A stretch of 64,000 nt of DNA from Planctomycetota bacterium (GTDB lineage Bacteria; Planctomycetota; Planctomycetia; Pirellulales; PALSA-1355). Position numbers and translations under genes: made by a program. Shown here piece after piece: positions 26,765-36,480 of this stretch. The stretch spans positions 231,657 to 295,656 of the forward strand of contig QQVE01000048.1 in assembly GCA_003389325.1 (NCBI GenBank). Reading direction: 5' to 3'. Every line of letters begins with the position of its first letter. Position 1 is the stretch's first letter. Under the pieces are notes generated by a model that saw only the letters and a program-made list of their open reading frames with translations, did no database searches and was not told the origin of the DNA.

Positions 26765-26895
26765 CTCCATGTCCGGCAGTGTAGGACCACAGTAGATTAC
26801 AGCCCGTGTCTCCTGTTGGGGAATGCAAGTCCCAGGGAACGGGCTCGTTTGGTACGGATGCCCAAACATGCAGCTGCCGGGCATGGAGTTTTTTT
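26765..26895 (+). ncRNA. Candidate structured RNA with multihelix fold and built-in terminator
   Basis: A 15-bp closing helix pairs 26765-26779 with 26874-26888 (one G-U), followed directly by T7 (26889-26895). Enclosed are a bulged hairpin (AGCCCGT near 26801 with ACGGGCT near 26844, with an inner TGGG/CCCA stem) and a 6-bp hairpin (GTTTGG with CCAAAC, about 26847-26867). The architecture (closing stem, unpaired 5' strand, long arm, small 3' hairpin) recalls a short 6S RNA, but no known family motif was recognised. It lies 36 bp past mraZ and could instead be its 3' UTR. No good promoter is seen immediately upstream. Confidence 0.5.
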
Positions 26896-26950
26896 CTCTT
26901 CTAAAGCGCGATCGCCGCGCTAGTCGTCCCACGCGATGCATCGACCGCGT

Positions 26951-28579
26951 CTATACGTGCTGCGTGGCCGCGCCCCGCGATTGATGCCGCTCGAGCGCCG
27001 CCCGCACGAAGCCCGCAATCAGCGGATGCGGGCTGGTGGGCTTCGACTTGAACTCCGGGTGGAACTGCACCGCCACGAACCAGGGATGGCCTTCGATCTC
27101 GAGGATTTCCACCAGCGAGGCGTCGGGGCTCGTGCCGGCGAACACCACGCCGTTGGCGGCGAACTGCTGGCGATACACGTTGTTGAACTCGTAACGGTGC
27201 CGGTGACGTTCCGAGATCACCTCGCGTCCGTAGGCCGTGGCGCTGCGGCTTTCGCTGGCCAGGTGGGCCGGCTGCGCCCCCAGCCGCATCGTGCCCCCCT
27301 TGTCGGTGATCGACTTCTGCTCGTCGAGCAGGCAGATAATCGGATGCGGGGTGTCTTTGTTGAACTCGGTCGAATGAGCCCCCGCCAGCCCCACCACGTT
27401 GCGCGCAAATTCGATCGCCGCGCAGTGCAGTCCCAGGCAAATGCCCAAGAATGGAATCCCACGCTCGCGGGCGAATCGAATCGCCTCGACCTTGCCCTCG
27501 ATGCCGCGCTCGCCGAAGCCGCCGGGCACCAGGATCGCGTCGCTGCCTGAGAGCAGCCGCTCGGGCCCTTCCTGCTCGATCGATTCGCTCTGAATCCGCT
27601 GAATCCGAATCTGCGTGTGATGCGCGATGCCCGCGTGGTCCAGGGCTTCGTAGATCGACTTGTACGCATCGCGATGTTCCGCGTATTTGCCGACCACGGC
27701 GATCGAGATTTCGTGCTCCGGGTTGCGCAGGTTGTGGACCAACTCGCGCCAATGGTCCAACTCGAGCGGCTCGGCTTGCAACTGCAGCGAGTCGACGATC
27801 AGGTCGTCGAGCTTGTTCTCGACCAGGCTCAAGGGGACTTCGTAGATCGAAAAGTCCTTGTCCCGCTCTTCGATCACCGCCTCGATCGGCACATTGCAGA
27901 ACAGGGCGATCTTTTCCCGATCGTCGCGCGGCAGCGAGCGCTCGGTGCGGCAGATCAGAATGTCGGGCTGGATACCGATCTGCCGCAACTGTCCGACCGA
28001 GTGCTGTGTCGGCTTGGTCTTCAATTCGCCGGCGGCCTTCAAGTACGGAACCAGCGTCAGGTGAATGTACAGGCAGTTGCGCTTGCCCGCGTCGAGCGAA
28101 AACTGTCGAATCGCCTCCAAAAAAGGCTGGCTTTCGATGTCGCCCACGGTGCCGCCGATCTCGGTGATCACGACGTCGACGTCGTCGTCGGCCAGCTTGC
28201 GGATGCAACTCTTGATTTCGTTCGTGATGTGCGGAATGACCTGCACGGTCTTGCCCAAGAACTCGCCCCGCCGCTCCTTGTTGATCACCGACTGGTAGAT
28301 CTGCCCCGTCGTGTAGTTCGAATCGCGCGACAGCGGGCTGTGCGTAAAGCGCTCGTAGTGCCCGAGGTCGAGGTCCGTTTCGCTACCGTCGTCCAGCACA
28401 TAGACTTCGCCGTGCTGGTAGGGGCTCATCGTGCCGGGGTCGACGTTGATGTAAGGATCGAGCTTCTGCATCCGCACGCGCAGCCCGCGCTGCTCGAGCA
28501 ACATGCCGATCGAAGCGCTCGTGAGCCCCTTGCCCAGCGAGCTCACCACGCCACCGGTAACGAAGATGTACTTGGTCAT
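26951..28579 (-). CDS. pyrG: CTP synthase
   Basis: Makes CTP from UTP, ATP and glutamine. 542 residues. The synthetase domain begins TKYIFVTGGVVSSLGKGLT and has LDPYINVDPGTMSPYQHGEV and EIGGTVGDIES. The C-terminal glutamine amidotransferase domain has PGGFGERG, GICLGLHCA (nucleophile Cys) and the catalytic His in AVQFHPEFKSKP. The ATG at 28579 gives the invariant MTKYIFVTGG start; the frame is open further upstream without coding character. It follows kdsB by 104 bp on the same strand, and CTP is the KdsB substrate, an order also found in Chlamydia. Confidence 0.97.
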   Translation of the reverse strand: MTKYIFVTGGVVSSLGKGLTSASIGMLLEQRGLRVRMQKLDPYINVDPGTMSPYQHGEVYVLDDGSETDLDLGHYERFTHSPLSRDSNYTTGQIYQSVINKERRGEFLGKTVQVIPHITNEIKSCIRKLADDDVDVVITEIGGTVGDIESQPFLEAIRQFSLDAGKRNCLYIHLTLVPYLKAAGELKTKPTQHSVGQLRQIGIQPDILICRTERSLPRDDREKIALFCNVPIEAVIEERDKDFSIYEVPLSLVENKLDDLIVDSLQLQAEPLELDHWRELVHNLRNPEHEISIAVVGKYAEHRDAYKSIYEALDHAGIAHHTQIRIQRIQSESIEQEGPERLLSGSDAILVPGGFGERGIEGKVEAIRFARERGIPFLGICLGLHCAAIEFARNVVGLAGAHSTEFNKDTPHPIICLLDEQKSITDKGGTMRLGAQPAHLASESRSATAYGREVISERHRHRYEFNNVYRQQFAANGVVFAGTSPDASLVEILEIEGHPWFVAVQFHPEFKSKPTSPHPLIAGFVRAALERHQSRGAATQHV

Positions 28580-28683
28580 GCCATGAACGTCCTGTAGGAA
28601 AACGACTTCCCTGCGGGAAACCTCGGAGAAAACGCAGCCCGAGACGCGAAAAACACGTGGGCGGTTGGCTCTGGCGGGCCAAA

Positions 28684-29505
28684 TCAGGCGGGGCCAGGGT
28701 CGCTCAACCCTGGAACCGTATCGTAGCCGACTCGCACCCGGCTGACAAACGCCCGGTAATCCTCGGGCGTGTCGATGCCCACCGTGCGATCGTGCACCAC
28801 GCCTACGGCGATCGAATGGCCGTTTTCCAGCACCCGGAGCTGTTCCAGGTTCTCGAGCTTTTCCAGCGGCGTGCGGGGAAGCTCGGCGAGGCGAAGCAGA
28901 AAATCGCGGCGATACGCATACAATCCGATGTGGAGATAGAAACAGGGCGGCTCGGCCGAAAGTAGCTCGTCGCGCCACTCGCGGGCGTGCGGAATCGGGC
29001 TGCGGCTGAAATACAGCGCCCGGCCGCCGCCGTCGAACACGACCTTAACGCACGAGGGATCCTCGAGCATCGCCCGATCGCGGATCGGCGTGGCCAGAGT
29101 CGACATTTCCATTTCCGGGTTGGCTTCCAACAGCTCGATCGCCAGATCGATCGATGCCCCCGGCAGCTCCGGCTCGTCGCCCTGGACGTTGACCAGGATG
29201 TCGGCCTCGGGTAGCTCGCGAGCCACCTCGGCCACCCGGTCGGTGCCGCTGGCACAATCGGCACTGGTCATCCGCACGTCGCCGCCGAAGGCGCGCACCG
29301 TCGTCGCGATCTCGTCGCTATCGGCGGCCACGACCAGACCCGCGGGTCGCGCCGCCCGAGCTGCTGCCTCGTAGGTATGTTGCAGCAGGGGTTTGCCCGT
29401 TTCGGCCAGCAGAAGCTTGCGCGGCAGCCGCGTCGACGCCAAGCGCGCCGGAATGACGACGTAGCTGGTGGTGTAAGACCGCAGCCGCGGGAGCGAGGTG
29501 GCCAT
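28684..29505 (-). CDS. kdsB: 3-deoxy-manno-octulosonate (KDO) cytidylyltransferase
   Basis: Activates KDO as CMP-KDO for lipopolysaccharide inner core synthesis. 273 residues. Motifs: VVIPARLASTRLPRKLL (CTP-binding), CASGTDRVAEVA, NVQGDEPELPG, FSRSPIPHAREW, HIGLYAYRRDFLLRL and GIDTPEDYRAF. The leading 12 residues before SYVVIPARL are slightly long. It precedes pyrG on the minus strand and is divergent from glmS. Its presence implies the cell makes KDO-containing glycolipid. Confidence 0.95.
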   Translation of the reverse strand: MATSLPRLRSYTTSYVVIPARLASTRLPRKLLLAETGKPLLQHTYEAAARAARPAGLVVAADSDEIATTVRAFGGDVRMTSADCASGTDRVAEVARELPEADILVNVQGDEPELPGASIDLAIELLEANPEMEMSTLATPIRDRAMLEDPSCVKVVFDGGGRALYFSRSPIPHAREWRDELLSAEPPCFYLHIGLYAYRRDFLLRLAELPRTPLEKLENLEQLRVLENGHSIAVGVVHDRTVGIDTPEDYRAFVSRVRVGYDTVPGLSDPGPA

Positions 29506-29696
29506 GCGCGCATTCCGCCGTTGGAGAGGATTCAGCCAGGCGGGGGTTGTAGCCGATATCCGGTTTTTCGGGAAAGATCGGTTTGCCCGCGGGCCGCCGC
29601 GCCGGTGGTGACGCCATGCAGTCGCACCAATATGGCGACTGGCGGCAACGTCGCGTATGCTAAGGTTTTGGGTAACCCCCCTGGAGCTCCCAAGCC

Positions 29697-31595
29697 ATGT
29701 GCGGAATTGTTGCCTACATCGGCCCGCGGGACGCGGTGCCCTATCTGATCGAGGGACTGCGTCGCCTCGAGTATCGCGGGTACGACAGCGCCGGCGTGGC
29801 CACGATCGACGGCGGCCAACTGCTGCTCACCAAGCGGGCCGGCCGGCTCGACAATCTCGTGCAGGAGCTCGCCGAGCACGCCTCGCCCGGCTGCGTGGGC
29901 ATCGGTCACACGCGCTGGGCCACGCACGGTCCGGCCACCGACGTCAACGCCCATCCGCACTTCGGGGGCGACCATGCCGTGGCCATCGTGCACAACGGCG
30001 TCATCGAGAACTTCCGCCAAATCAAGGCCCGACTCGAGGCCGAGGGCTGCGTGTTCGAGTCGGCGACCGACACCGAAGTGATCGCCAAACTGATCGGCCG
30101 CTGCTACGAGGACCGACTGGCCGCCGGCCCCGACGAGCACACCGCCGGCGAGCCGGTCGACGGCTGGATCGCGCCCCACCATCGCCTGCTGGCCGACGCC
30201 GTGCAGCAGGCCGTGGCCCAACTGCAAGGCACCTACGGCCTGGCCGTGCTGTTTCGCGACTATCCCGACGTGATCATTGCGGCCCGGCTGGGCAGCCCGC
30301 TCGTCGTCGGCGTGGGCGAAGGCGAGCACATCATCGCCAGCGATGCCTCGCCCTTGGCCGGCCATACCGAACAGATCGTCTACCTCGCCGATCACCAACT
30401 CGCCGTGGTGACGGCCGATTCCCTGCGCGTCATCGATCGCGACCAGGGATACGTGCAGCACCAGATCGACGTGTTGGAGATGACCCCCGACGCCGTGGCG
30501 CTCGACGGCTACCCGCACTACATGCTCAAGGAGATCTACGAGCAGCCTGAGACGATCCGCAACTCGATGCGCGGACGTCTGAGCGTGGACGAGGCCACCG
30601 CGATCTTCGGCGGATTGAACCTCACGCCCCAGCAATTGCGACGGGCCAACCGCATCTTGCTGACCGCCTGCGGCACGAGTTGGCACGCGGCGCTGGTGGG
30701 CGAGTACATGATTGAGGAGATGGCCCAGATCCCCGTCGAAGTGGAGTACGCCAGCGAGCTGCGCTATCGCAATCCGCCGCTGGAGAGCAACACGCTGCTG
30801 TTCGCCATCACGCAGAGCGGCGAAACGGCCGACACGCTGGCGGCCCTGCGCGAGATGAAGCGCAAGGGGCATCCCACCTTGGCCATCTGCAACGTCGTGG
30901 GCAGCTCGATCGCCCAGGCGGCCGACGGCGGCATCTACCTGCACGCCGGCCAGGAAATCGGCGTTGCCTCGACCAAGGCCTTCACGTCGCAGTGCGTCGT
31001 GCTGGCGATGCTGGCCCTCTATTTCGGCCGCATGCGCAACCTGAGCTTCGACGCCGGCATGCGCATCATCGAGCAACTGCACAAGCTGCCCGACCAGGTG
31101 GCCCAGGCCCTGTCGACCGGCGCGGCCGTGAAGGAGATCGCGGCCAAGTACGCCCACTGCAACAACTTCCTGTACCTCGGGCGGCAGTACAACTTCCCCA
31201 CGGCGCTTGAGGGCGCGCTCAAGCTCAAGGAAATCAGCTACATCCACGCCGAGGGCTACCCGGCCGCCGAAATGAAGCACGGCCCCATCGCCCTGGTCGA
31301 CGAGCACACGCCCAGTGTGGTGATTATTCCGCACGGGTTCGTGTACGACAAAGTGATGTCGAACCTCGAGGAGATCAAGGCCCGCGGCGGTCCGGTGATC
31401 GCGGTGGTGTGCGAGGACGACACCCGCGTGGCCGACCTGGCCGACGACGTGATCGTGGTGCCCAACGTCGAAGACTTCCTGCAGCCGATCGTCACGATCG
31501 TGCCGCTGCAGTTGCTCTCCTACCACATCGCCCTGTTGCGCGGCTGCGACGTCGACAAGCCCCGCAACCTGGCCAAGAGCGTGACGGTGGAGTAA
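29697..31595 (+). CDS. glmS: Glutamine-fructose-6-phosphate aminotransferase (isomerising)
   Basis: Makes glucosamine-6-phosphate for cell wall and LPS amino sugars. 632 residues. The Ntn-type glutaminase domain starts MCGIVAYIG (Cys2 nucleophile after Met removal) with RLEYRGYDSAG and HTRWATHG. Two SIS isomerase domains follow, with LTACGTSWHAALVG, SQSGETADTLAAL, GVASTKAFTSQ and the C-terminal KPRNLAKSVTVE. GGAG lies about 12 bases before the ATG. No glmS ribozyme-like sequence is apparent in the 191-bp spacer to kdsB. Confidence 0.97.
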   Translation: MCGIVAYIGPRDAVPYLIEGLRRLEYRGYDSAGVATIDGGQLLLTKRAGRLDNLVQELAEHASPGCVGIGHTRWATHGPATDVNAHPHFGGDHAVAIVHNGVIENFRQIKARLEAEGCVFESATDTEVIAKLIGRCYEDRLAAGPDEHTAGEPVDGWIAPHHRLLADAVQQAVAQLQGTYGLAVLFRDYPDVIIAARLGSPLVVGVGEGEHIIASDASPLAGHTEQIVYLADHQLAVVTADSLRVIDRDQGYVQHQIDVLEMTPDAVALDGYPHYMLKEIYEQPETIRNSMRGRLSVDEATAIFGGLNLTPQQLRRANRILLTACGTSWHAALVGEYMIEEMAQIPVEVEYASELRYRNPPLESNTLLFAITQSGETADTLAALREMKRKGHPTLAICNVVGSSIAQAADGGIYLHAGQEIGVASTKAFTSQCVVLAMLALYFGRMRNLSFDAGMRIIEQLHKLPDQVAQALSTGAAVKEIAAKYAHCNNFLYLGRQYNFPTALEGALKLKEISYIHAEGYPAAEMKHGPIALVDEHTPSVVIIPHGFVYDKVMSNLEEIKARGGPVIAVVCEDDTRVADLADDVIVVPNVEDFLQPIVTIVPLQLLSYHIALLRGCDVDKPRNLAKSVTVE

Positions 31596-31876
31596 GGCAT
31601 CTCCCTGACTCGCGGCAGTTTTTTCGCCGCCGAGCGCAATTGTTCGCCGACGTCGAGCGCTAGGGACTGTCGTCGCGGTCTGCTCGGGCGTCGACCGCAA
31701 ACCCCCGCGAATCGGACCAAGTGCAGACGTCACGTGGACTTACGTTCGGCCACCGCATGGCACGTGCACGGGGCCCTCTTTTGCCAGTATCGGGCACTGC
31801 AATTGCAGCCCACTGTCGCCCACGCGTTCGCCGCGAAACGCGTATCCCGCCGCGCCGCCTCAAAAGGATCGCCCCC

Positions 31877-32905
31877 ATGCCGTACCGGTACCGTCCCGCG
31901 TTCACCTTGGTCGAGCTGTTGGTTGTCATCGCGATCATCGGCGTGCTGGTGGCGCTGTTGCTGCCGGCCATTCAGGCTTCGCGCGAGGCCGCCCGGCGCT
32001 CGCAGTGTCAAAACAACTTGCGGCAGTTGGCCCTGGCCGTGCACAACTTCGAATCCTCTCGCGGGCAGTTTCCCCCTAGCTTTGAGATTCAGCGCGGCAC
32101 CGCCCTCACCGGTAACAACGGATCGTGGTCGATCCACGGACGCATCCTGCCCTATCACGAGGAGAGTGCCGCCTACGACCTCGTGAAACTCGACATCGCC
32201 TGGGACGCCCAACTCGACAGCGGCGTGCCGCAGACGCGAATCGGCATCTACCTGTGTCCCAGCGAAGTGCACGACACCGTGCGGATCAGGAACGGCGCGC
32301 CCTACATCTATCCGCAGAATTATGGCTTCAATCTCGGCACGTGGCATGTCTACGACCCGGCGACCGGCGAGGCGGGGCCTGGCGCCTTTGCGGTCAATGG
32401 CGGCGTGCGTCATTCCAGCATTGCCGACGGCACGGCCCACACGCTGTGCGCTGCTGAGGTGAAGGCCTTCACCTCCTACTTCCGCAACTCGAGCGACCCT
32501 GGCCCGACGATCCCACAACAACCGGCCGACATCACCGCCTTCGCCACCGGTTCGCAGTTTAAGTTGGGGCCCATGACCAACGACAACACGGGCCATACCG
32601 AGTGGTGCGACGGTCGCGTGCACCATAGCGGCATCACGACGACGTTCGTTCCCAACACCGTCGTGGCCTACCAGCACACCGATGGCCTGACCTACGACAT
32701 TGACTACAACTCGCAGCAGGAAGGCAAAAGCGCGACGCAGCCAACCTACGCGGCCATCACCTCGCGGAGCTACCACCCCGACATGGTCAACGCCGCCTTC
32801 ATGGATGGCAGCGTTCGCGTGATCCACGACGATATCGACCTCTTCCTCTGGCGCGCCCTTTCCACCCGCGACGGCGGCGAGATCGCAAAGCTTAACGAAG
32901 ATTGA
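31877..32905 (+). CDS. DUF1559 type II pseudopilin-like protein
   Basis: 342 residues. The type IV prepilin cleavage/methylation motif FTLVELLVVIAIIGVL begins 9 residues in, followed by the DUF1559 hallmark LPAIQASREAARRSQCQNNL. The C-terminal DUF1559 signature H-x9-DG is present (HPDMVNAAFMDG). The family is greatly expanded in planctomycetes and is presumed to be processed by a prepilin peptidase and assembled by or near a type II secretion-like machinery. AAAGGAT precedes the ATG. The frame is open from 31721 but not coding there. No secretion genes are adjacent. Confidence 0.92.
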   Translation: MPYRYRPAFTLVELLVVIAIIGVLVALLLPAIQASREAARRSQCQNNLRQLALAVHNFESSRGQFPPSFEIQRGTALTGNNGSWSIHGRILPYHEESAAYDLVKLDIAWDAQLDSGVPQTRIGIYLCPSEVHDTVRIRNGAPYIYPQNYGFNLGTWHVYDPATGEAGPGAFAVNGGVRHSSIADGTAHTLCAAEVKAFTSYFRNSSDPGPTIPQQPADITAFATGSQFKLGPMTNDNTGHTEWCDGRVHHSGITTTFVPNTVVAYQHTDGLTYDIDYNSQQEGKSATQPTYAAITSRSYHPDMVNAAFMDGSVRVIHDDIDLFLWRALSTRDGGEIAKLNED

Positions 32906-33059
32906 GCCGGCGGCGGTTGCCAAGAGCTTTCCCGCGAATCCGAACGGCCGATATCCGACCGAGCGGGAGTCCCTTGCCTCTTGTTCGCGCTGCGACCGAT
33001 CGAGCCCCCGCGCACCTGTCCCCCGCCCCCGCAACGGGCTATATTGACCCTGAGACCAC

Positions 33060-33133
<74 letters not shown>

Positions 33134-33164
33134 CTGAAGTTCATCGCGGGGAAGGAGACAGGCC

Positions 33165-33893
33165 GTGGCAGACGCTCCGCCAGCTACCTCGGAAGCGACA
33201 ACACCGGCCGCGCCTCTGCGCCGCCGGCTGCGGTTCTCGCTGACGACCTTGCTGCTGCTCACCACTGTCATTTGCGTGGCTGTCTCTCACTTTCACACGT
33301 CGCGTCAATTGCAGGAAACGCGGCAGGCACTGGCCGAGGCAAACAGCGAGTTGGGAAATCTGACGATCGACGATCCCAAGCAGTATGCGATACTCGCGCT
33401 GCCCAACTTTGGGCCCGGTGATATGCAATGGCGATGGCGCGTGCACCTGCCCACGGGCAAACGCGATCAGTTCCGCTGGGCGTTCGACAACGTACCCGAA
33501 TCGGGATTGCCCCAAGTTCCCCCTCGTCGGAATCGGCTGGAATTGCTCGATCGGTACGCCAAGCCGGCCGCAAAAGGTGAGCCGATGATCATCACACTCG
33601 CCCTCTGGAAGAACGTCGCGGACGAGTGGAAGATCACACTCGGGATGCCCGGTCGTGAAACCGCCATCGACATCCGCAACCCGCCAGCATGGCTCGACAA
33701 CGTCGATCGGCCCGGTTGGGGAAGCCGGATCGCGGGACGAAAACGGACCGAAGCCCATTCCGTCGACACTCCGCTGGTGCTGCTACGGATGCGAAAGAGC
33801 AAACAAGTGCCGCCGAATGGCTCGACGGTCGATATGCAACCCACCGATGGGCTGATTGTCTGGATTGAGGAGTTGCCCGAGAAGACCAAGTAG
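33165..33893 (+). CDS. Single-pass membrane protein of unknown function
   Basis: 242 residues. A short Ala/Pro/Thr-rich cytoplasmic N-terminus precedes one membrane helix (about 24-43, FSLTTLLLLTTVICVAV), a short coiled coil (QETRQALAEANSELGNL) and a beta-rich domain of about 170 residues with WRWRVHLPTGKRDQFRW. The FSLTTLLLLTTV start with RRRLRF before it is common in planctomycete membrane proteins of unknown role. GAAGGAGA precedes the GTG start, which settles it. It begins 31 bp after the tRNA. I do not recognise the extracytoplasmic domain. Confidence 0.75.
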   Translation: MADAPPATSEATTPAAPLRRRLRFSLTTLLLLTTVICVAVSHFHTSRQLQETRQALAEANSELGNLTIDDPKQYAILALPNFGPGDMQWRWRVHLPTGKRDQFRWAFDNVPESGLPQVPPRRNRLELLDRYAKPAAKGEPMIITLALWKNVADEWKITLGMPGRETAIDIRNPPAWLDNVDRPGWGSRIAGRKRTEAHSVDTPLVLLRMRKSKQVPPNGSTVDMQPTDGLIVWIEELPEKTK

Positions 33894-33940
33894 CCGTTGC
33901 GTCCTGCCGACGGCGATTTCAATCTTGGGCTGCAACGTGC

Positions 33941-36262
33941 TCAACTGGTAAGGCTCGCCAGCAACTCGTCGCCGACGAGCTCATCGAGAGGAGTCTCGTT
34001 GGCGACGAGCTCCAGCTCGACCAGCGCTGACGTGACCAGCAACTGTGGTGCGGAGGCAGTCCGCGAGGATCGCGTCGTACTTTGCAGGTCGGGGCCGGTC
34101 GAAGCAACAGAAGCCTGCTCGCGCACGACCTCGTCACGGAACTGTTGCTCAGCAAGGGCCAAGGCAACAGCGGCCGTCGGTTCCCCGCTTGAACCCTGCG
34201 GGGCGGCCGGCGGATCGCTGAGGTTGATGTAGGTCAGCGTGCCGACGTTGTTGCGGGCAACGATGCTGTCAAGCGCATTTACAATTCCACTGCGGTCGAA
34301 GTCGAACGGGTTCGTCACCGCCGCGCCGAAACCTGGGTTGTTGCGGGCCGCGATCTCGTCCGAGGCGTTGGTGATTGCCAGACCCGGCGTGCCGCTGCCG
34401 GTTTCGCCGATGCGATTGCCGAAGTAGAAGATGTCCGAAGCGGCCAGGCCCGTGTTGGTGTTGTTGGCGCCAAGGGCATCGTCGCCTTCGACGAGCACTT
34501 CCAGCCAGCGGTTCTCGATCGCGCCGGCTGGCCAAATGATCTCGACGCGATCGGATCCGCTCACGCCGGCGCCCGGGCGAACGCTGAAGGCCGCCGGTGC
34601 CGGAGCGGCCGACCAGGTGCTGGGCGTGTTATTGGCTCCGGATTGCGCGCTCATCTTGAACGCAAAATCGTCGATCGACAGCGTGCCGGCCGGAGCGGCG
34701 ATGTCGATCATGATGCCGTTGATGCCGCGCGAGTAGCTGGTGACGTTGTCGAAGGTCGCAGCGCCGCTGCCGGGCAGGTAGGCGCTCTTGTCGGTTGCGA
34801 TCGCCAGGTCGTCGGAAGTGCTGACGCCGGGGGTGCCGCCATCGAACTTCGATTCGTTGTAGAACACGTGACGCCCGAGGATCGCGGCCGGCTGGGGCGA
34901 GCCGTCGATCGCTGCCTGCAGCGGATTGTGAACCAGCTCGTTGTGGCGTTCGGCGTCGGCCGTCGTCACGTCCGGCCCACCGTAGTACAAGGCGCGCAGC
35001 GACGTCAAATAGTAGGGGCTGCCCACGTCGGTGGATGCCAGGTTGTGAATCCAGGGTCCGCTTTGCCCCCACGATTCGGAGTCGCCGGTCACCTGCGTTT
35101 CGCCGGCAGGAGGTGTGATGTCGTCCAGGTAGTAGGACGTCTGGCTGTAGCCCGGCAGATTCGTATCGAGCACGTGGCTCTGCGACAGCGAGCCTTGAGC
35201 GCCGACCAGCAGTTCCCACTCATACGCGCCGGTAGTCACTGAGTCGGGCTGACCGTCGACGAGAACGCCGGCGGGGTTCAACTCATTGTAGTAGATCATG
35301 CCGCTGGCCGCGGCGTTGTAGTCGAACAGGTCCATCCCGGCGGGGATCGCATGCACGCGCAGGTACGTATAGACATCCTCGCGCTGCTCGTAATAGATCT
35401 CCTCACGCTGGGTGTAGGGTCCGCTATTGGCGCCCACCCAGGAACGAATCGCCCGCACGGGGCCGCTCTTGTTGATGATGAAAGCGCCCTCGCCCGCGGA
35501 AAACGTATCTTCGGAGCGGCCGCCGAACCCGGGCGCGAACTGAAAGCGGTGGCGATCGAGCAGGTCGACGTCGGTGCCCACTTTGATGTTCAGCTCATCG
35601 GTGATCCAGCGCTCGACGAATCGCCGGGAGTAGTAATCGGTTTCGATCGTACTGTTCTCGGGGTTGGGGCCGCTGGCGGTGTCGTAGTTGGCCAGATAGT
35701 TGCCGTTGCCCACCAGCAGGTTGAACTGGTAGTCGACGTAGCTGACGCCGGCTCCGGGGCTGAGCGCGCCGGACGTACGCTGGAACAGATAGACCCAACC
35801 TTGATTGCCCGCGTCCACCGGATCGGAGATCACCAACTCGACTCGCGACGCGAGGTCCACGTCGGCCGGTGCCGGCTGCGAGAGCGAAACGCGTCCGCCG
35901 GTGTCCTTGGCCATGAAGGCGATCTCGTCGTCGGCGTCCAACGTCGAATCGGGATCGGCCCCCACATACGTATTTGGGTCGGCGTAGGTGAGGATCGTCA
36001 GGTTCGGGTGATTGATCGCCTGGCCGTAGATCTGGTGCATCGTGGCCAGCGCCCGCTCGTCGACCTGAATGGGAATCTGCTCCCAGCCGCTGCCGGTGTC
36101 GCGAAAGGCAACCAGGTCCTCAGGAGCGATGCCCAGCACCGCGGGAACATCGGCACCGGTCATCACGACCGGGTCGGCGGGGCGATTCAGCGTCCCAGGA
36201 GTCGTCACCGCCAAGAGTTGGCGAGACTCCAGGCATTCCAGCAGCAAGCGGCGTTTCAGCAT
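33941..36262 (-). CDS. Large secreted protein with planctomycete LExRxLL signal and dockerin-like tail
   Basis: 773 residues. It begins LKRRLLLECLESRQLLA, the N-terminal signature found on many large planctomycete surface proteins. The body (about 40-560) is beta-rich with no recognised catalytic motif. A conserved stretch (about 570-680) leads to ASDEIAARNNPGFG and a dockerin-like FDFDRSGIVNALDSIVARNN near the C-terminus, which also resembles calcium-binding loops. An acidic tail follows. The ATG at 36262 with GGAG upstream is preferred; a TTG 33 bp earlier is possible. Its role is unknown; carbohydrate or surface binding is one guess. Confidence 0.75.
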   Translation of the reverse strand: MLKRRLLLECLESRQLLAVTTPGTLNRPADPVVMTGADVPAVLGIAPEDLVAFRDTGSGWEQIPIQVDERALATMHQIYGQAINHPNLTILTYADPNTYVGADPDSTLDADDEIAFMAKDTGGRVSLSQPAPADVDLASRVELVISDPVDAGNQGWVYLFQRTSGALSPGAGVSYVDYQFNLLVGNGNYLANYDTASGPNPENSTIETDYYSRRFVERWITDELNIKVGTDVDLLDRHRFQFAPGFGGRSEDTFSAGEGAFIINKSGPVRAIRSWVGANSGPYTQREEIYYEQREDVYTYLRVHAIPAGMDLFDYNAAASGMIYYNELNPAGVLVDGQPDSVTTGAYEWELLVGAQGSLSQSHVLDTNLPGYSQTSYYLDDITPPAGETQVTGDSESWGQSGPWIHNLASTDVGSPYYLTSLRALYYGGPDVTTADAERHNELVHNPLQAAIDGSPQPAAILGRHVFYNESKFDGGTPGVSTSDDLAIATDKSAYLPGSGAATFDNVTSYSRGINGIMIDIAAPAGTLSIDDFAFKMSAQSGANNTPSTWSAAPAPAAFSVRPGAGVSGSDRVEIIWPAGAIENRWLEVLVEGDDALGANNTNTGLAASDIFYFGNRIGETGSGTPGLAITNASDEIAARNNPGFGAAVTNPFDFDRSGIVNALDSIVARNNVGTLTYINLSDPPAAPQGSSGEPTAAVALALAEQQFRDEVVREQASVASTGPDLQSTTRSSRTASAPQLLVTSALVELELVANETPLDELVGDELLASLTS

Positions 36263-36480
36263 GAGGCGGTGCTCCGCGGGGTCAACATATTCCAATAAGG
36301 TCGGGCCAAGCTGGCCATTTTATTCCCGGAGACTTCCGAGAGTGAGAGTGCTGCGCCGGACCTGGCACGATTCTAACCAACACCAGCAGCGCAATCGAAC
36401 CGCTCGAGTCGAAGTACGCTGGCCATCGGCAAAGCTAGCCGTTTTCGAGGGGATAAGCCCGGGGGGCGTGTCGTCAGCCT

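Noticed and set aside
26765..26895. 5S rRNA or SRP RNA as identity of the structured element
   Set aside because: The diagnostic 5S CGAAC...GAAAC region and the SRP GGAA apical loop with its AGCAG/CAGG symmetric motif are absent, so only an unassigned or 6S-like label is kept.
29506..29696. glmS ribozyme upstream of glmS
   Set aside because: The spacer is 191 bp and I could not find the pseudoknotted core sequences; the ribozyme is mainly known from Firmicutes.
31600..31650. T-rich GC stem after glmS as a terminator
   Set aside because: The T-run lies in the loop rather than after the stem, so it does not fit an intrinsic terminator.
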